Shown: positions 6,681 to 14,864, counted from the first letter of the stretch. The stretch is DNA of 29,882 bases from an uncultured Mailhella sp. (GCF_905187505.1 NZ_CAJJIC010000019.1:1-29882), one strand, 5' to 3'. Notes: a model not told the origin generated them from the letters alone. Numbers and translations are program-made.

Positions 6681-8399
6681 TTAACTGAAGAAATACAGCT
6701 GGGCCAGGCTGGCATTCTTGACCGGGGGCACCGTGATGTGCACCCCGTCCACCATGACGGCAAACGTCTCGGGATTGACCTCGATGTGCGGCGTGAGGCT
6801 GTTTCTCACCATGCACTGCTTGGTCAGGCTGCGTATGCCGTGCACGGCCTCGAGGTGGCTCTTCAGGCCGAGCTTTTCGCCTACGCCGCGATCCATGGCC
6901 GCCTGCGAGGTGAACGTGTAGCGGGTGGACTGCAGGCAGCGCCCGATGGAACCGAACATGGGACGGTAGATGACGGGCTGAGGCGTGGGCAGGGAAGCGT
7001 TGGGATCGCCCATGATGGACCAGGCGATGGCCCCGCCCTTGATGACCATGTAGGGCTTGGCGCCGAAGAACTGCGGCTGCCAGAGCACGAGGTCGGCCAC
7101 CTTGCCCGTTTCCACGGAGCCGATGAGATGGGACACGCCCTGGATGATGGCCGGGTTGATGGTCACCTTGGCCACGTAGCGCAGCACGCGGAAGTTGTCG
7201 TTGTCCGCCGAGTCTTCGGGCAGTTTGCCGCGGGCCGCCTTCATGGCGCTTGCGGTCTGAATGGCGCGTATCCAGTTTTCACCCACGCGGCCCATGGCCT
7301 GCGAGTCGCTGGCGATGCAGGAAATGGCGCCCATGTCGTGCAGCACGTTTTCCGCCGCTATGGTTTCGGGACGCACGCGGCTTTCCGCGAAGGACACGTC
7401 GGAGGGCACGTTGTGGTTCAGGTTGTGGCAGACCATGATCATGTCGAAAAGTTCCGCCTGCGAGTTCACGCCGAAGGGCAGCGTGGGGTTGGTGGAACTC
7501 GGCAGCACGTTGGGCTGTCCGGCCACGCGGATGATGTCCGGAGCATGGCCGCCGCCAGCGCCCTCGGTGTGGAAGGTGTGGATGACCCTGCCTTCCATGG
7601 CGGCAATGGTGTCTTCCACGTATCCGGCTTCGTTCAGGGTGTCGGTGTGTATGGACACCTGCACGTCCATCTTGTCGGCCACGGAAAGCACGGCGCGGAT
7701 GATGGCGGGCATGGCGCCCCAGTCCTCATGGATCTTGAAGCCGCAGGCTCCGGCCTCTATCTGCTCGCGCAGAGGCTCTTCGTTGTAGGCGTGACCCTTG
7801 CCGAGAATGCCGAGGTTCACGGGCAGGGCCTCGGCCGCCTCCATGATGCGGTGGATGTTCCACGCTCCGGGGGTGATGGTGGTGCCGTTGGTGCCGTCGG
7901 AAGGGCCTATGCCGCCGCCGAAGAAGGTGGTGATGCCGTTGGATATGGCGGTCTGCGCCTGCTGCGGGCACACAAGATGCACATGGGCGTCGATGCCGCC
8001 CGCGGTGAGAATGAGATGCTCGCCGGAAATGGCGTCCGTGGAGTTGCCCACCACAAGATGCGGATCCACGTTGTCCATGACGGCGGGGTTGCCGGCCTTG
8101 CCTATGCCGACGATGCGGCCGTCGCGTATGCCCACGTCGGCCTTGATGACGCCCTGCACGGCGTCGATGATGGTGGCGTTGGTGATGACGAGGTCGAGCA
8201 CGCCGTTGTCCCGCACGGAACGGGAGTCGCCGCCCTCGCCGGCGCGCAGCGTCTTGCCGCCGCCGTAGATGACCTCGTCGCCGTAGCCGCGCAGGTCCTT
8301 TTCAATTTCCACATAAAGATCCGTGTCGCCGAGCCTGATTCTGTCGCCCACGGTGGGGCCGTACAGGCTGGAATACTCCTGTCTTGAAATCTGGGGCAT
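6681..8399 (-). CDS. ureC: Urease alpha subunit (catalytic)
   Basis: 572 residues, full length. It hydrolyses urea to ammonia and carbamate in the cytoplasm at a di-nickel centre. All expected residues are present: His139 and His141 in GIDAHVHL, the carbamylated Lys222 in GFKIHEDWG, His251 in SIHTDT, His277 in HTFHTEG, and Asp365 in SDSQAMGRVGE. The mobile-flap Cys324-His325 pair is in MVCHNLN. Numbering is uniformly +5 relative to Klebsiella UreC. The ATG at 8399 follows an AAGGAT site, 155 bases after ureB. With separate small A and B subunits, it belongs to the usual three-subunit bacterial urease type. Nothing suggests inactivation. Confidence 0.98.
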   Translation of the reverse strand: MPQISRQEYSSLYGPTVGDRIRLGDTDLYVEIEKDLRGYGDEVIYGGGKTLRAGEGGDSRSVRDNGVLDLVITNATIIDAVQGVIKADVGIRDGRIVGIGKAGNPAVMDNVDPHLVVGNSTDAISGEHLILTAGGIDAHVHLVCPQQAQTAISNGITTFFGGGIGPSDGTNGTTITPGAWNIHRIMEAAEALPVNLGILGKGHAYNEEPLREQIEAGACGFKIHEDWGAMPAIIRAVLSVADKMDVQVSIHTDTLNEAGYVEDTIAAMEGRVIHTFHTEGAGGGHAPDIIRVAGQPNVLPSSTNPTLPFGVNSQAELFDMIMVCHNLNHNVPSDVSFAESRVRPETIAAENVLHDMGAISCIASDSQAMGRVGENWIRAIQTASAMKAARGKLPEDSADNDNFRVLRYVAKVTINPAIIQGVSHLIGSVETGKVADLVLWQPQFFGAKPYMVIKGGAIAWSIMGDPNASLPTPQPVIYRPMFGSIGRCLQSTRYTFTSQAAMDRGVGEKLGLKSHLEAVHGIRSLTKQCMVRNSLTPHIEVNPETFAVMVDGVHITVPPVKNASLAQLYFFS

Positions 8400-8443
8400 G
8401 TCGCAATCCTTGGGTTGGAGCCGTTTTCATCGGGAAAATGCCG

Positions 8444-8507
8444 CGTTCCGGCACGGCGTCGCGTCAGGCCTCCGTGCGCGGAAAAACATCCTCGTCGTGC
8501 CGGAACG
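8444..8507 (-). repeat. Inverted repeat in the ureB-ureC gap
   Basis: Perfect 12-base arms CGTTCCGGCACG (8444-8455) and CGTGCCGGAACG (8496-8507) enclose 40 bases. They occupy the 155-base gap between ureB and ureC on the transcribed strand. There is no U-tract. This is probably an mRNA stem-loop, as at other junctions of this operon. Confidence 0.55.
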
Positions 8508-8554
8508 AACGCTCCGGCGAACCGGCCGACGCGCCGGAAGGAACGATCCGAAGC

Positions 8555-8947
8555 TCAGAGCTTCGCGCTCTTGAATCCGAGAGCGAGGGCTCTTGCTATC
8601 TTCACCGCCTTGCCGTGCTCGTCGCCGGTCCAGGCGTCCACAAGGTTGTTGAAGCCGTACACGCTGGAAAGTCCGCCGTAGGGCACGAGCGAAACCGTTT
8701 TTTCGTCCCCCGGCTCAAAGCGTATGGCCGTGGTGGAAGGAATGTTCAGCCTCATGCCGTAGGCCGCGGCGCGGTCGAACTCGAGCGCCCGGTTGACCTC
8801 GAAGAAATGAAAATGGGAGCCTACCTGAATGGGCCGGTCGCCGGTGTTGCGAACCTTGAGCGTCACGGAAGGCCGGGACTCGTTGAACGTAATGGGATCT
8901 GCGGCGAAAATGCATCCGCCGACGGGAGCCTTGGGCGAATCTGCCAT
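8555..8947 (-). CDS. ureB: Urease beta subunit
   Basis: 130 residues, slightly longer than the usual 100-110. The family core is obvious: VGSHFHFFEVNRAL, then FDRAAAYGMRLNIPSTTAIRF (21 residues around positions 58-78) and FEPGDEKTVSLVPYGG. It is a structural subunit of the (UreABC)3 holoenzyme that helps dock accessory proteins. The ATG at 8947 has an AGGAA site and lies 79 bases after ureA. Confidence 0.96.
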   Translation of the reverse strand: MADSPKAPVGGCIFAADPITFNESRPSVTLKVRNTGDRPIQVGSHFHFFEVNRALEFDRAAAYGMRLNIPSTTAIRFEPGDEKTVSLVPYGGLSSVYGFNNLVDAWTGDEHGKAVKIARALALGFKSAKL

Positions 8948-8968
8948 TGCTGTTCCTGCCTGTGTTGT

Positions 8969-8986
8969 GCCGGGACATGGCCCGGC
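8969..8986 (-). repeat. Small perfect hairpin in the ureA-ureB gap
   Basis: GCCGGG (8969-8974) and CCCGGC (8981-8986) flank a 6-base loop inside the 79-base gap between ureA and ureB. It has no adjoining U-tract. Confidence 0.4.
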
Positions 8987-9026
8987 GTGAAGGAAACGAA
9001 CCCTCTGCCGGAACGAAAGGCGCTTC

Positions 9027-9329
9027 TCAGCTTATGGGATCGTGCACCGTGACCAGACGGCTGCCGTCCGTGAACACGGCCTCGAGCTGCACGAAGGGAA
9101 TCATGTCGGGCACGCCCTCCATGACCTCGTCTCGGGTGAGCGCCTTGCATGCGTCGTTCATGACCTCTTCCACGGTCTTTCCGGCGCGCGCGCCCTCAAG
9201 GGCCGTGGCCGTGATGATGGCCACCGCCTCGGGATGATTGAGCTTCAGCCCTTTTTCCCTGCGGCGCTGCGCCACTTCCGCCAGGGACAGCACCATGAGC
9301 TTGTCGATTTCTCGCGGGGTAAGGTGCAT
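9027..9329 (-). CDS. ureA: Urease gamma subunit
   Basis: 100 residues, exactly the family length. It starts MHLTPREIDKLMV and contains RRREKGLKLNHPEAVAII and DMIPFVQLEAVFTDGSRLVT, all diagnostic for UreA. It is the first gene of the urease operon and carries a near-consensus AAGGAGGT ribosome site, consistent with high expression. The terminator of the regulator gene lies about 200 bases upstream, so ureA must have its own promoter within 9330-9526. Confidence 0.97.
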   Translation of the reverse strand: MHLTPREIDKLMVLSLAEVAQRRREKGLKLNHPEAVAIITATALEGARAGKTVEEVMNDACKALTRDEVMEGVPDMIPFVQLEAVFTDGSRLVTVHDPIS

Positions 9330-9526
9330 GGGACCTCCTTCTGATAGAGATGCAGAACGGCGTTGTGCCGCTCTTTGTCATCACCGTACCGGGAGGGCCG
9401 TGAGAGGGGTATTGTAATAATGTTCCGCGCCGTGAGAAAAAGAAGGGAAACCGGAGGACCTTGCCGATGACGCAGGAACGCGGCCGCAGACGCCCCGCAT
9501 CCCGCACCCGCCGGAAGGACGCGCAG
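9330..9526 (-). promoter_or_regulatory. Urease operon leader and promoter region
   Basis: The 308 bases between ureA and the regulator gene contain no gene. On the minus strand, a possible -10 TACAAT (plus coordinates 9411-9416) sits 17 bases from a poor -35 TTTCTC (9434-9439), within the only AT-rich patch. No good sigma-54 GG-N10-GC element and no NikR-type operator were recognised. The AGGAGGT ribosome site lies next to ureA. The promoter call is weak; that a promoter exists in this interval follows from the upstream terminator. Confidence 0.35.
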
Positions 9527-9576
9527 AAAAAAAGCCTTCGCGCCCCGGGACTCGTTCCGTACGGATGCGCGAAGGC
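9527..9576 (-). terminator. Intrinsic terminator of the sigma-54 regulator gene
   Basis: On the minus strand, arms GCCTTCGCGC and GCGCGAAGGC (plus coordinates 9567-9576 and 9534-9543) form a perfect 10-base stem. It is followed directly by seven T residues (9527-9533). It lies downstream of the regulator stop and upstream of ureA, insulating the urease operon. Confidence 0.85.
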
Positions 9577-9586
9577 CGCAGACGCA

Positions 9587-9619
9587 GAAGGGGGAGCGGA
9601 CTGATGCCGCTCCCCCTTC
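9587..9619 (-). repeat. Strong hairpin just after the regulator stop codon
   Basis: Perfect 13-base arms (9587-9599 and 9607-9619; core GGGGGAGCGG) enclose a 7-base loop, 18 bases beyond the regulator stop. It has no U-tract of its own but sits directly before the T-tailed terminator, so the two probably act together. Confidence 0.6.
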
Positions 9620-9637
9620 ATGCCCAGGGCTTGCCCG

Positions 9638-11629
9638 TCATTTTCTCCATTCGTTCACGTTGATGCCGAGGCGCTTTATTTTGAGGTACAGACCTCCGCG
9701 CGACACGCCGAGCATGGCCGCCGCAGCCCGCATGTTTCCCCGCGTGGAACGAAGCGCGCCTATGATGCTTTCCGCCTCCCTTGCGGCCAGAAGACCGGCC
9801 TCAAAGGACGGTCCGCCGCGGCCCGGGGCAAAGCACGCCTCCGCCTCGCCGCCCCGGAGTATGGCGGCGGGAAGACAGGACTCGTCCACGAACTCTCCGT
9901 CCTTCACGATGTTGACCATGCGCTCCACCATGTTTTCCAGCTCGCGCACGTTGCCCGGCCACGGATAGCGTTCCATGCGGAAAAGAGCGCCTTCCGTGAA
10001 GTCGGGCAGGGTCTTGCCCATGCCGAGAGCGAACTTGCGCAGAAAATGCCGGGCGAGCAGCGCCACGTCGCCCCGGCGCTCGCGCAGGGGCGGCAGATTG
10101 ATGGGAAACACGTTGAGCCGGTAATACAGATCCTCGCGGAAGGCCCGCTCGCGCACGGCTTCCTCGAGATTGCGGTTCGTGGCCGCCACCACGCGCACGG
10201 AAACGATGCGGCTGTACTTGCCGCCCACCCTCGTGACCTCGCCGTTCTGCAGAAGCCGCAGAAGCGACACCTGCGCGTCGAGGGGCAGCTCGCCTATCTC
10301 GTCGAGGAAAATGGTGCCTCCGTCCGCCAGCTCGAACTTGCCCGGCTTTCCGGAACGGCTCGCGCCGGTGAAGGCCCCCTCGCTGTAGCCGAACAGCTCG
10401 CTTTCCACAAGATTGCGCGGCAGCGCGCCGCAGTTCACCGTCACGAAGGGATGGGAGGCCCTGGGACTGGCGTTGTGTATGGCCTGCGCAAAAAGCTCCT
10501 TGCCCGTGCCGCTTTCGCCGAGCAAAAGCACCGTGGAATGACTGCCGGCCACAAGCCTCGCCTGATCCAGCACCTCCACCAGCGCGGAGGAACTGCCGAG
10601 TATGCGGTCGAAGGTGTAGGATGGCTTGATGCCGGCCACCTGCACGGCCACCTGACGCATGCGCTTTGCCTCGCGCAGAGTGATAACCCTGCCGCCTCCG
10701 GCAAGCGGAACCACGGAAACGAAGCACGCGAGCGTGTTCCCCTTCTTCAGCGGGAAGAGCATTTCCTGATCCTGAATGTGCGCCCGCGTCTGCAGAAGCT
10801 CGTCGAGCACCGCACCCGGACGCAGCACGTCGCGCATGTTGCCTCCGCGTACCGCAACGCTTCTGCCGAGCATGTCCGAGGCCTTTCGGTTCACGATGTC
10901 TATGCTGCCCGAAGCCGACAGCACGAGCACGCCGTCGTCCAGCATTTCCATGATGGTTTCCCGCTGCTGGAGAAGACTGCGCAGGCGCATCTGCTCGGAT
11001 ATGGCGCATACGGCCGCCTTGACCATGCCGAGCGTGTGGGCGTGATACTGCTTGCGCGGCTGGGTGACGTTGAGCACCCCTATGAGCCTGCCGTCGTGGG
11101 AAAAGATGGGCGCGGCCGAACAGCTCCAGCACTCGCCGCTGAACCGGAAATGCTCCGCGCCTATGATCTCTATGGGACGGCGCTCGGCAAGACAGGTGCC
11201 TATGCCGTTGGTGCCGCGGGCCTCTTCCGTGTTGATGCTGCCCACCAGCGCATCGGGATAGTAGGCCTTGTGGGAAACGCGGTTCGATATGTAGAGCGTC
11301 ACGCCCTCGGCGCTCACGAGACTGAGCGCGCTCACCGCTTCCTGAATGGTGGAAAACATCTGATAGAGGATGTCCTTCGCGCAGTCCATGAGATCGGCGT
11401 TCTCCTCGAGAATGGCCGCGAGCGCCTTTTCGCTCACCCGCGGACGCTCCTTTATGTCCGGAGCCACGCGGGCGGCCACGCTGCGTTCCCACGAGCGGAG
11501 AATCATGTCGGACACCACGGAAGCGTCCACCTTCCCGCCGGCGAGAAATATGCGCTTCTGCTCCACGATGGCCTTCTGCCGCTCCTCGGACTGCAGATAA
11601 CTGTCCTGACTTTCCATGCCCATCTCCAT
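9638..11629 (-). CDS. Sigma-54-dependent transcriptional activator, GAF-PAS-AAA+-Fis
   Basis: 663 residues, AcoR-like in layout. An N-terminal GAF-type sensor (about 75-215, with GTNGIGTCLAERRPIEI) is followed by a PAS domain (about 220-320), the AAA+ domain (about 335-570) and a Fis-type helix-turn-helix (about 615-658). The AAA+ motifs are intact: Walker A GESGTGKE (371-378), the sigma-54-contacting GAFTGA (418-423) and Walker B GTIFLDEIGE (438-447). There is no phosphoreceiver domain, so activity is probably controlled by a ligand bound to GAF or PAS. ATGs at 11629, 11623 and 11617 are all possible; the AAGGA site spaces better with the last two. It is divergent from an operon with a sigma-54 promoter, its likely target. 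The effector is unknown. Confidence 0.93.
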   Translation of the reverse strand: MEMGMESQDSYLQSEERQKAIVEQKRIFLAGGKVDASVVSDMILRSWERSVAARVAPDIKERPRVSEKALAAILEENADLMDCAKDILYQMFSTIQEAVSALSLVSAEGVTLYISNRVSHKAYYPDALVGSINTEEARGTNGIGTCLAERRPIEIIGAEHFRFSGECWSCSAAPIFSHDGRLIGVLNVTQPRKQYHAHTLGMVKAAVCAISEQMRLRSLLQQRETIMEMLDDGVLVLSASGSIDIVNRKASDMLGRSVAVRGGNMRDVLRPGAVLDELLQTRAHIQDQEMLFPLKKGNTLACFVSVVPLAGGGRVITLREAKRMRQVAVQVAGIKPSYTFDRILGSSSALVEVLDQARLVAGSHSTVLLLGESGTGKELFAQAIHNASPRASHPFVTVNCGALPRNLVESELFGYSEGAFTGASRSGKPGKFELADGGTIFLDEIGELPLDAQVSLLRLLQNGEVTRVGGKYSRIVSVRVVAATNRNLEEAVRERAFREDLYYRLNVFPINLPPLRERRGDVALLARHFLRKFALGMGKTLPDFTEGALFRMERYPWPGNVRELENMVERMVNIVKDGEFVDESCLPAAILRGGEAEACFAPGRGGPSFEAGLLAAREAESIIGALRSTRGNMRAAAAMLGVSRGGLYLKIKRLGINVNEWRK

Positions 11630-11637
11630 GTCCTTTT

Positions 11638-11658
11638 TGTGTCAAATATCATGACACA
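11638..11658. promoter_or_regulatory. Perfect palindrome, likely activator-binding site
   Basis: TGTGTCA (11638-11644), a 7-base spacer and TGACACA (11652-11658) form a perfect 7+7 dyad. It is centred about 115 bases upstream of the sigma-54 promoter of the divergent operon, a normal distance for an enhancer-type site. It also starts 9 bases from the regulator start codon, so binding could repress the regulator gene. The assignment to this regulator is inferred. Confidence 0.6.
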
Positions 11659-11677
11659 CGACATCTTAACAGGTCAA
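11648..11677 (-). promoter_or_regulatory. Possible sigma-70 promoter of the regulator gene
   Basis: On the minus strand, a -35-like TTGACC (plus coordinates 11672-11677) is followed after 18 bases by a -10-like CATGAT (11648-11653), overlapping the palindrome. The implied leader is only about 10 bases long, which lowers confidence. The AT-rich stretch at 11721-11760 could hold an alternative promoter. Confidence 0.3.
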
Positions 11678-11762
11678 TTTAATGGACATGAGCAAAACAT
11701 AACAATACTTTCATGTTGACAAAAATTTAAATAAAAATAATATGTTATAAAATTATTCGTTT

Positions 11763-11778
11763 TGGCACGGCTTTTGCT
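11763..11778 (+). promoter_or_regulatory. Sigma-54 (-24/-12) promoter of the amidohydrolase-TRAP operon
   Basis: TGGCACGGCTTTTGCT matches the sigma-54 consensus TGGCAC-N5-TTGCA, with the invariant GG and GC exactly 10 bases apart (11764-11765 and 11776-11777). Transcription would begin near 11788, leaving a leader of about 115 bases before the first gene. A sigma-54 activator gene is divergent. The preceding 11690-11762 is strikingly AT-rich against the GC-rich background, which suits DNA bending between enhancer and promoter. Confidence 0.88.
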
Positions 11779-11902
11779 ACAGAGAAAAGCGGAACCGTCG
11801 TCGCAGCGTGTGCCGCAAGCATTTCCGCACATTGACGCCCCGGACGCCCGTCCCATCCTTCACGAACCTCTTTCCTCAAAGCAATTCTGAAAAGGAACCC
11901 TC

Positions 11903-12754
11903 ATGATCATCGACTTCCGTGTCCGTCCCCCCTACAAGGGCTATCTCAACACGTTCAACTTCCGCAAGTCCGCTCCCGTCACCGATCCCACCAAGGAAAC
12001 CATATTCTCCATCGGCAAGCGCCCCAACGTGTCGGCCATTGAAGGTTCCATCGAGATGTTCGTCGGCGAAATGGACGCCACCGGCACGGAACGTGCCGTC
12101 ATCATGGGCAGAAAGGCCGACAACTTCGGCATGGTGGACAACGCCGAAATCTACGAGCTGAGCCAGAAGTATCCCGGCCGCTTCATCCCCTTCGCGGGCG
12201 TGAATCCCAACCTTCCCGGCATGATCGAGGAAATCGAAAAGTGCGCCGGACTCGGCTTCCGCGGCGTGGGCCTCGACGCGGGCTGGCTGCGCAAGCCCCT
12301 GCTCTACGATGATCCCATCTTCGACCCCATCTTTGAAAAGTGCCAGCAGCTCGGCCTCATCGTCTCCCTCACGAGCAGCTTCATGCTCGGCCCCGACCTC
12401 ACCTACTCCGACCCCGACGCCATACAGCACGTGGCGCTGAAATATCCCTCCCTCAAGATCGTCGTGCCCCACGGCTGCTGGCCTCACGTGCACAAGGCGC
12501 TCGCGCTCGCCATCCGCTGCCCCAACGTCTACCTCATGCCCGACTGCTATCTGTACATCCCCCACTTCCCGCTTTCCGAAGAATACGTCATCGCGGCCAA
12601 CACCTATCTGAAATACCGCATTCTCTACGCCTCTAGCTATCCCGTGCGCTGCCTTGAACAGGCTCTGGAAGGCTGGAAGGCCAGAGCCTTCACCGATGAG
12701 GCTCTCAGAAACACCCTGCACGACAACGCCGCCCGCCTGCTGGGAGAAATGTAG
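11903..12754 (+). CDS. Amidohydrolase-2-fold protein A1, metal ligands replaced
   Basis: 283 residues resembling the amidohydrolase_2 (PF04909, ACMSD/LigW-like) TIM barrel in length and layout. Normal members have an N-terminal H-x-H, a His on strand 5, a His on strand 6 and an Asp in GSDxP on strand 8. Here the first motif is DFRVRPP (4-10), strand 5 reads LIVSLTSSF, and the last motif is YASSYP (242-247). Only the strand-6 His is kept, at 190 in HGCWP. A second conserved block is GPDLTYSDP (163-171). The sequence therefore suggests a metal-independent enzyme or a binding protein. It is the first gene behind the sigma-54 promoter, with an AAGGAA ribosome site. Substrate unknown. It is a paralogue of the genes at 17917 and 18857. 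Confidence 0.8.
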   Translation: MIIDFRVRPPYKGYLNTFNFRKSAPVTDPTKETIFSIGKRPNVSAIEGSIEMFVGEMDATGTERAVIMGRKADNFGMVDNAEIYELSQKYPGRFIPFAGVNPNLPGMIEEIEKCAGLGFRGVGLDAGWLRKPLLYDDPIFDPIFEKCQQLGLIVSLTSSFMLGPDLTYSDPDAIQHVALKYPSLKIVVPHGCWPHVHKALALAIRCPNVYLMPDCYLYIPHFPLSEEYVIAANTYLKYRILYASSYPVRCLEQALEGWKARAFTDEALRNTLHDNAARLLGEM

Positions 12755-12784
12755 CATCTGCAGCCTGCCCCGCGCAGACCGGAA

Positions 12785-12835
12785 GTCCCGCAGGAGAACA
12801 CGTTCACGCCATGAGCCTCCTTTCTCCCGCGGGAC
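12785..12835 (+). repeat. Stem-loop between A1 and the flavoenzyme gene
   Basis: Arms GTCCCGC-A-GGAGAA (12785-12798) and TTCTCC-C-GCGGGAC (12822-12835) pair at 13 of 14 positions around a 23-base loop, in the 109-base gap between the two genes. There is no U-tract. It probably affects mRNA stability or partial termination. Confidence 0.6.
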
Positions 12836-12863
12836 GGGCTCACAACCAAAAACAGGAAAGTCC

Positions 12864-14804
12864 ATGCATACCATCAGCGTCATTTCCCCGCTGACCATAC
12901 GCCGCACCACCTTCCGCAACCGCATCATCATGCCCTCCATGGTGACGAACTACGCGGGAAGGAACGGAGACGTCAGCGAAAAGCTCATCCGCTATCACGA
13001 AGCCCGCGCCCGCGGCGGCGTGGGGCTGAACATGCTGGAAGCCACCAGCGTCCACGACTCCGGACGCAGCTACTTCCCCGGCGTCAGCATCGCTTCCGAC
13101 TACTACGTCAGAGGCCTTTCCCACCTGACGCATGCCATCCATGAAGCCGGAGGCCTCGCAGGAGTTCAGCTCAATCACGCCGGCCGCCTCGTCCGCCCCG
13201 ACGCCTCGGGACAGTCCATCCCTCTGGTCTCCTTCGTGCCCGGACGCACGCCCTATGAAAACTCCAGAGTGCTGGACACGGACGAAATCTACATGCTCAT
13301 CGACGCCTTCGCCGAAGGCGCGAGAAGAGCCCGGGAAGCGGGATTCGACGTCATAGAAATCCACGGAGCGCACGGCTACCTCATCTCCCAGTTCATGTCG
13401 CCGCTGTTCAACCGCCGCACCGACGAGTTCGGCGGCTCCTACGAAGGCCGCATGCGCTTTCCTCTTGAAGTGGTGCGCCGCATCCGCGAGGCGGCCGGAG
13501 AAGACATGGTTCTCTTCTTCCGCCTGAGCTCCGACGAATTTCTGCCCGGCGGCATCACCGTCGATCTTTCCTGCCGCATCGCCTGCGACGTGGCCGAGGC
13601 GGGCGTCGATCTCGTGCACGTGAGCGCCGGTCTTTCCGAATCCAACGAATTCACCGGCCCGCCGCCCTGCCTGCCCGAAGGCTGGAACGCCGAAAGCTCC
13701 GGACGCATACGCGCCGCGCTTGACGGCAGAGCCCTGGTGTCGGTGGCCGGACGCGTGCTTACGCGCGAGACGGCCGACCGCATTCTCTCTTCCGGTCAGG
13801 CCGACATGGTCACCATGGGCCGCGCCCTCATCGCCGACCCCGATCTGCCCGTCAAGCTCATGGAAGGCCGCGACAAGGACATTCTGCCCTGCGTGGGCTG
13901 CAACGAAGGCTGCAACGGAAGTCTCGGCCAGCGCAAGCCCATCGTATGCGCCGTCAACCCCCGTACCGGCAGCGAAGGCATACTTCCCACGGTCCCCGTT
14001 TCCTCGCCCCGCAACGTCGTGATCATAGGCGCAGGGCCCGCCGGCATGGAAGCCGCCATAAGCGCATCCGCCCTCGGCCACCGCGTCACGCTCATGGAAA
14101 AGAGCCTCGAGCTCGGCGGTCTGCTCAACGCCGCCGCCCTTCCTCCCCACAAGGACGTGCTCGTCCGTCTGAAGAACTGGTTCGTGCGCGAACTTGAAAA
14201 GTCGAACGTCACCATCATGAAGGACCATGCCGCCACGGTGCAGGAACTGGCGAACATGAAGCCCGACGCCATTCTCGTGGCCACGGGCAGCGGAGCCGTC
14301 CGTCCCGGATTCGCCGCAGAAGCCATGGCCGCAGGCGTCGCCGTGACGGCCGAAGACGCCCTGAGGTACACGCCCAAGGGCAGCAGCGTCCTCATTCTCG
14401 GCGGCGGTCTCGTCGGCTGCGAGACGGCCGAAGCTCTGGCCATGCTCGGCAAGAGCGTCACCGTGCTCGAACTGCGCTCCGCGCTCGCGCCCGACATGCA
14501 TCCCAGGGCCCGCAAGTTCCTGCTGAAGAGTCTGCGCGAACACGGCGTCAGGTTCCTTCTGAACACGCAGGTCACGAGCATGAACGGCGAAGGCGTCGTC
14601 ACCGTCAAGGACGCCTACGGCAACGAACGCGCGCTTCCCCCCTGCGACGCCATCGTGCTCGCCCTCGGCTACAGGGCGAACAACACGCTGTGTCAGGAAC
14701 TGGCCGCCGCGGACATTCCCTTCACGCCTCTCGGCGACTGCGTGCGGCCCGGCAAGATCATGGACGCCATCCATGCCGCCCACCGCGCGGTCTGCTCCCT
14801 GTAA
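12864..14804 (+). CDS. Old-yellow-enzyme-type flavoprotein with [4Fe-4S] site and NAD(P)H domain (2-enoate/2,4-dienoyl-CoA reductase family)
   Basis: 646 residues built like FadH and clostridial 2-enoate reductases. An FMN-binding TIM barrel (about 1-335) contains QLNHAGR and the active-site stretch IHGAHGYLISQF (166-177, with His170 and Tyr172). Next is a four-Cys cluster site with spacing C-x2-C-x3-C-x11-C (343, 346, 350, 362), then two dinucleotide-binding motifs, GAGPAG (389-394) and GGGLVG (513-518). Such enzymes reduce activated C=C bonds with NAD(P)H via FAD, the Fe-S cluster and FMN. The ATG at 12864 follows AGGAAAG; a longer in-frame reading upstream overlaps A1 and is rejected. Setting it beside a carboxylate-type transporter suggests reduction of an imported unsaturated acid, but the substrate is not determined. 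Confidence 0.92.
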   Translation: MHTISVISPLTIRRTTFRNRIIMPSMVTNYAGRNGDVSEKLIRYHEARARGGVGLNMLEATSVHDSGRSYFPGVSIASDYYVRGLSHLTHAIHEAGGLAGVQLNHAGRLVRPDASGQSIPLVSFVPGRTPYENSRVLDTDEIYMLIDAFAEGARRAREAGFDVIEIHGAHGYLISQFMSPLFNRRTDEFGGSYEGRMRFPLEVVRRIREAAGEDMVLFFRLSSDEFLPGGITVDLSCRIACDVAEAGVDLVHVSAGLSESNEFTGPPPCLPEGWNAESSGRIRAALDGRALVSVAGRVLTRETADRILSSGQADMVTMGRALIADPDLPVKLMEGRDKDILPCVGCNEGCNGSLGQRKPIVCAVNPRTGSEGILPTVPVSSPRNVVIIGAGPAGMEAAISASALGHRVTLMEKSLELGGLLNAAALPPHKDVLVRLKNWFVRELEKSNVTIMKDHAATVQELANMKPDAILVATGSGAVRPGFAAEAMAAGVAVTAEDALRYTPKGSSVLILGGGLVGCETAEALAMLGKSVTVLELRSALAPDMHPRARKFLLKSLREHGVRFLLNTQVTSMNGEGVVTVKDAYGNERALPPCDAIVLALGYRANNTLCQELAAADIPFTPLGDCVRPGKIMDAIHAAHRAVCSL

Positions 14805-14820
14805 CCCCGACCTTCCAACC

Positions 14821-14864
14821 TTTCCCGCGCCGTCCGACCGCAGCATGACGGGCGACGCGGGAAA
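14821..14864 (+). repeat. Stem-loop between the flavoenzyme and TRAP permease genes
   Basis: TTTCCCGCG (14821-14829) pairs with CGCGGGAAA (14856-14864). An inner CCGTC/GACGG stem (14830-14834 with 14847-14851) continues the helix after a 4-base bulge. It fills the 83-base gap and has no U-tract. Confidence 0.55.

Noticed and set aside
5673..8387. A 904-codon open frame on the plus strand opposite ureF, ureE and ureC
   Set aside because: It is an antisense shadow caused by high GC and codon bias of the urease genes; its translation is His/Gly/Val-rich with no domain. The same holds for the long plus-strand frames at 995-2362, 9620-11719, 20900-23335 and 26786-29323 and the minus-strand frames at 12840-14846 and 14693-16765.
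9330..9526. Sigma-54 promoter for ureA, which would put urease under the neighbouring activator
   Set aside because: GG and GC pairs exist, but none has the required 10-base spacing with TGGCAC and TTGCA-like context.
9638..11629. The activator as a dedicated urease regulator
   Set aside because: It is separated from ureA by two hairpins, one a T-tailed terminator, while a matching sigma-54 promoter lies on its other side. Control of urease cannot be excluded but has no sequence support.
12654..12863. Longer start for the flavoenzyme, fused in frame to the end of A1
   Set aside because: The added 70 residues are an out-of-frame reading of A1 and the gap, unlike the enzyme family. The ATG at 12864 has a proper ribosome site.
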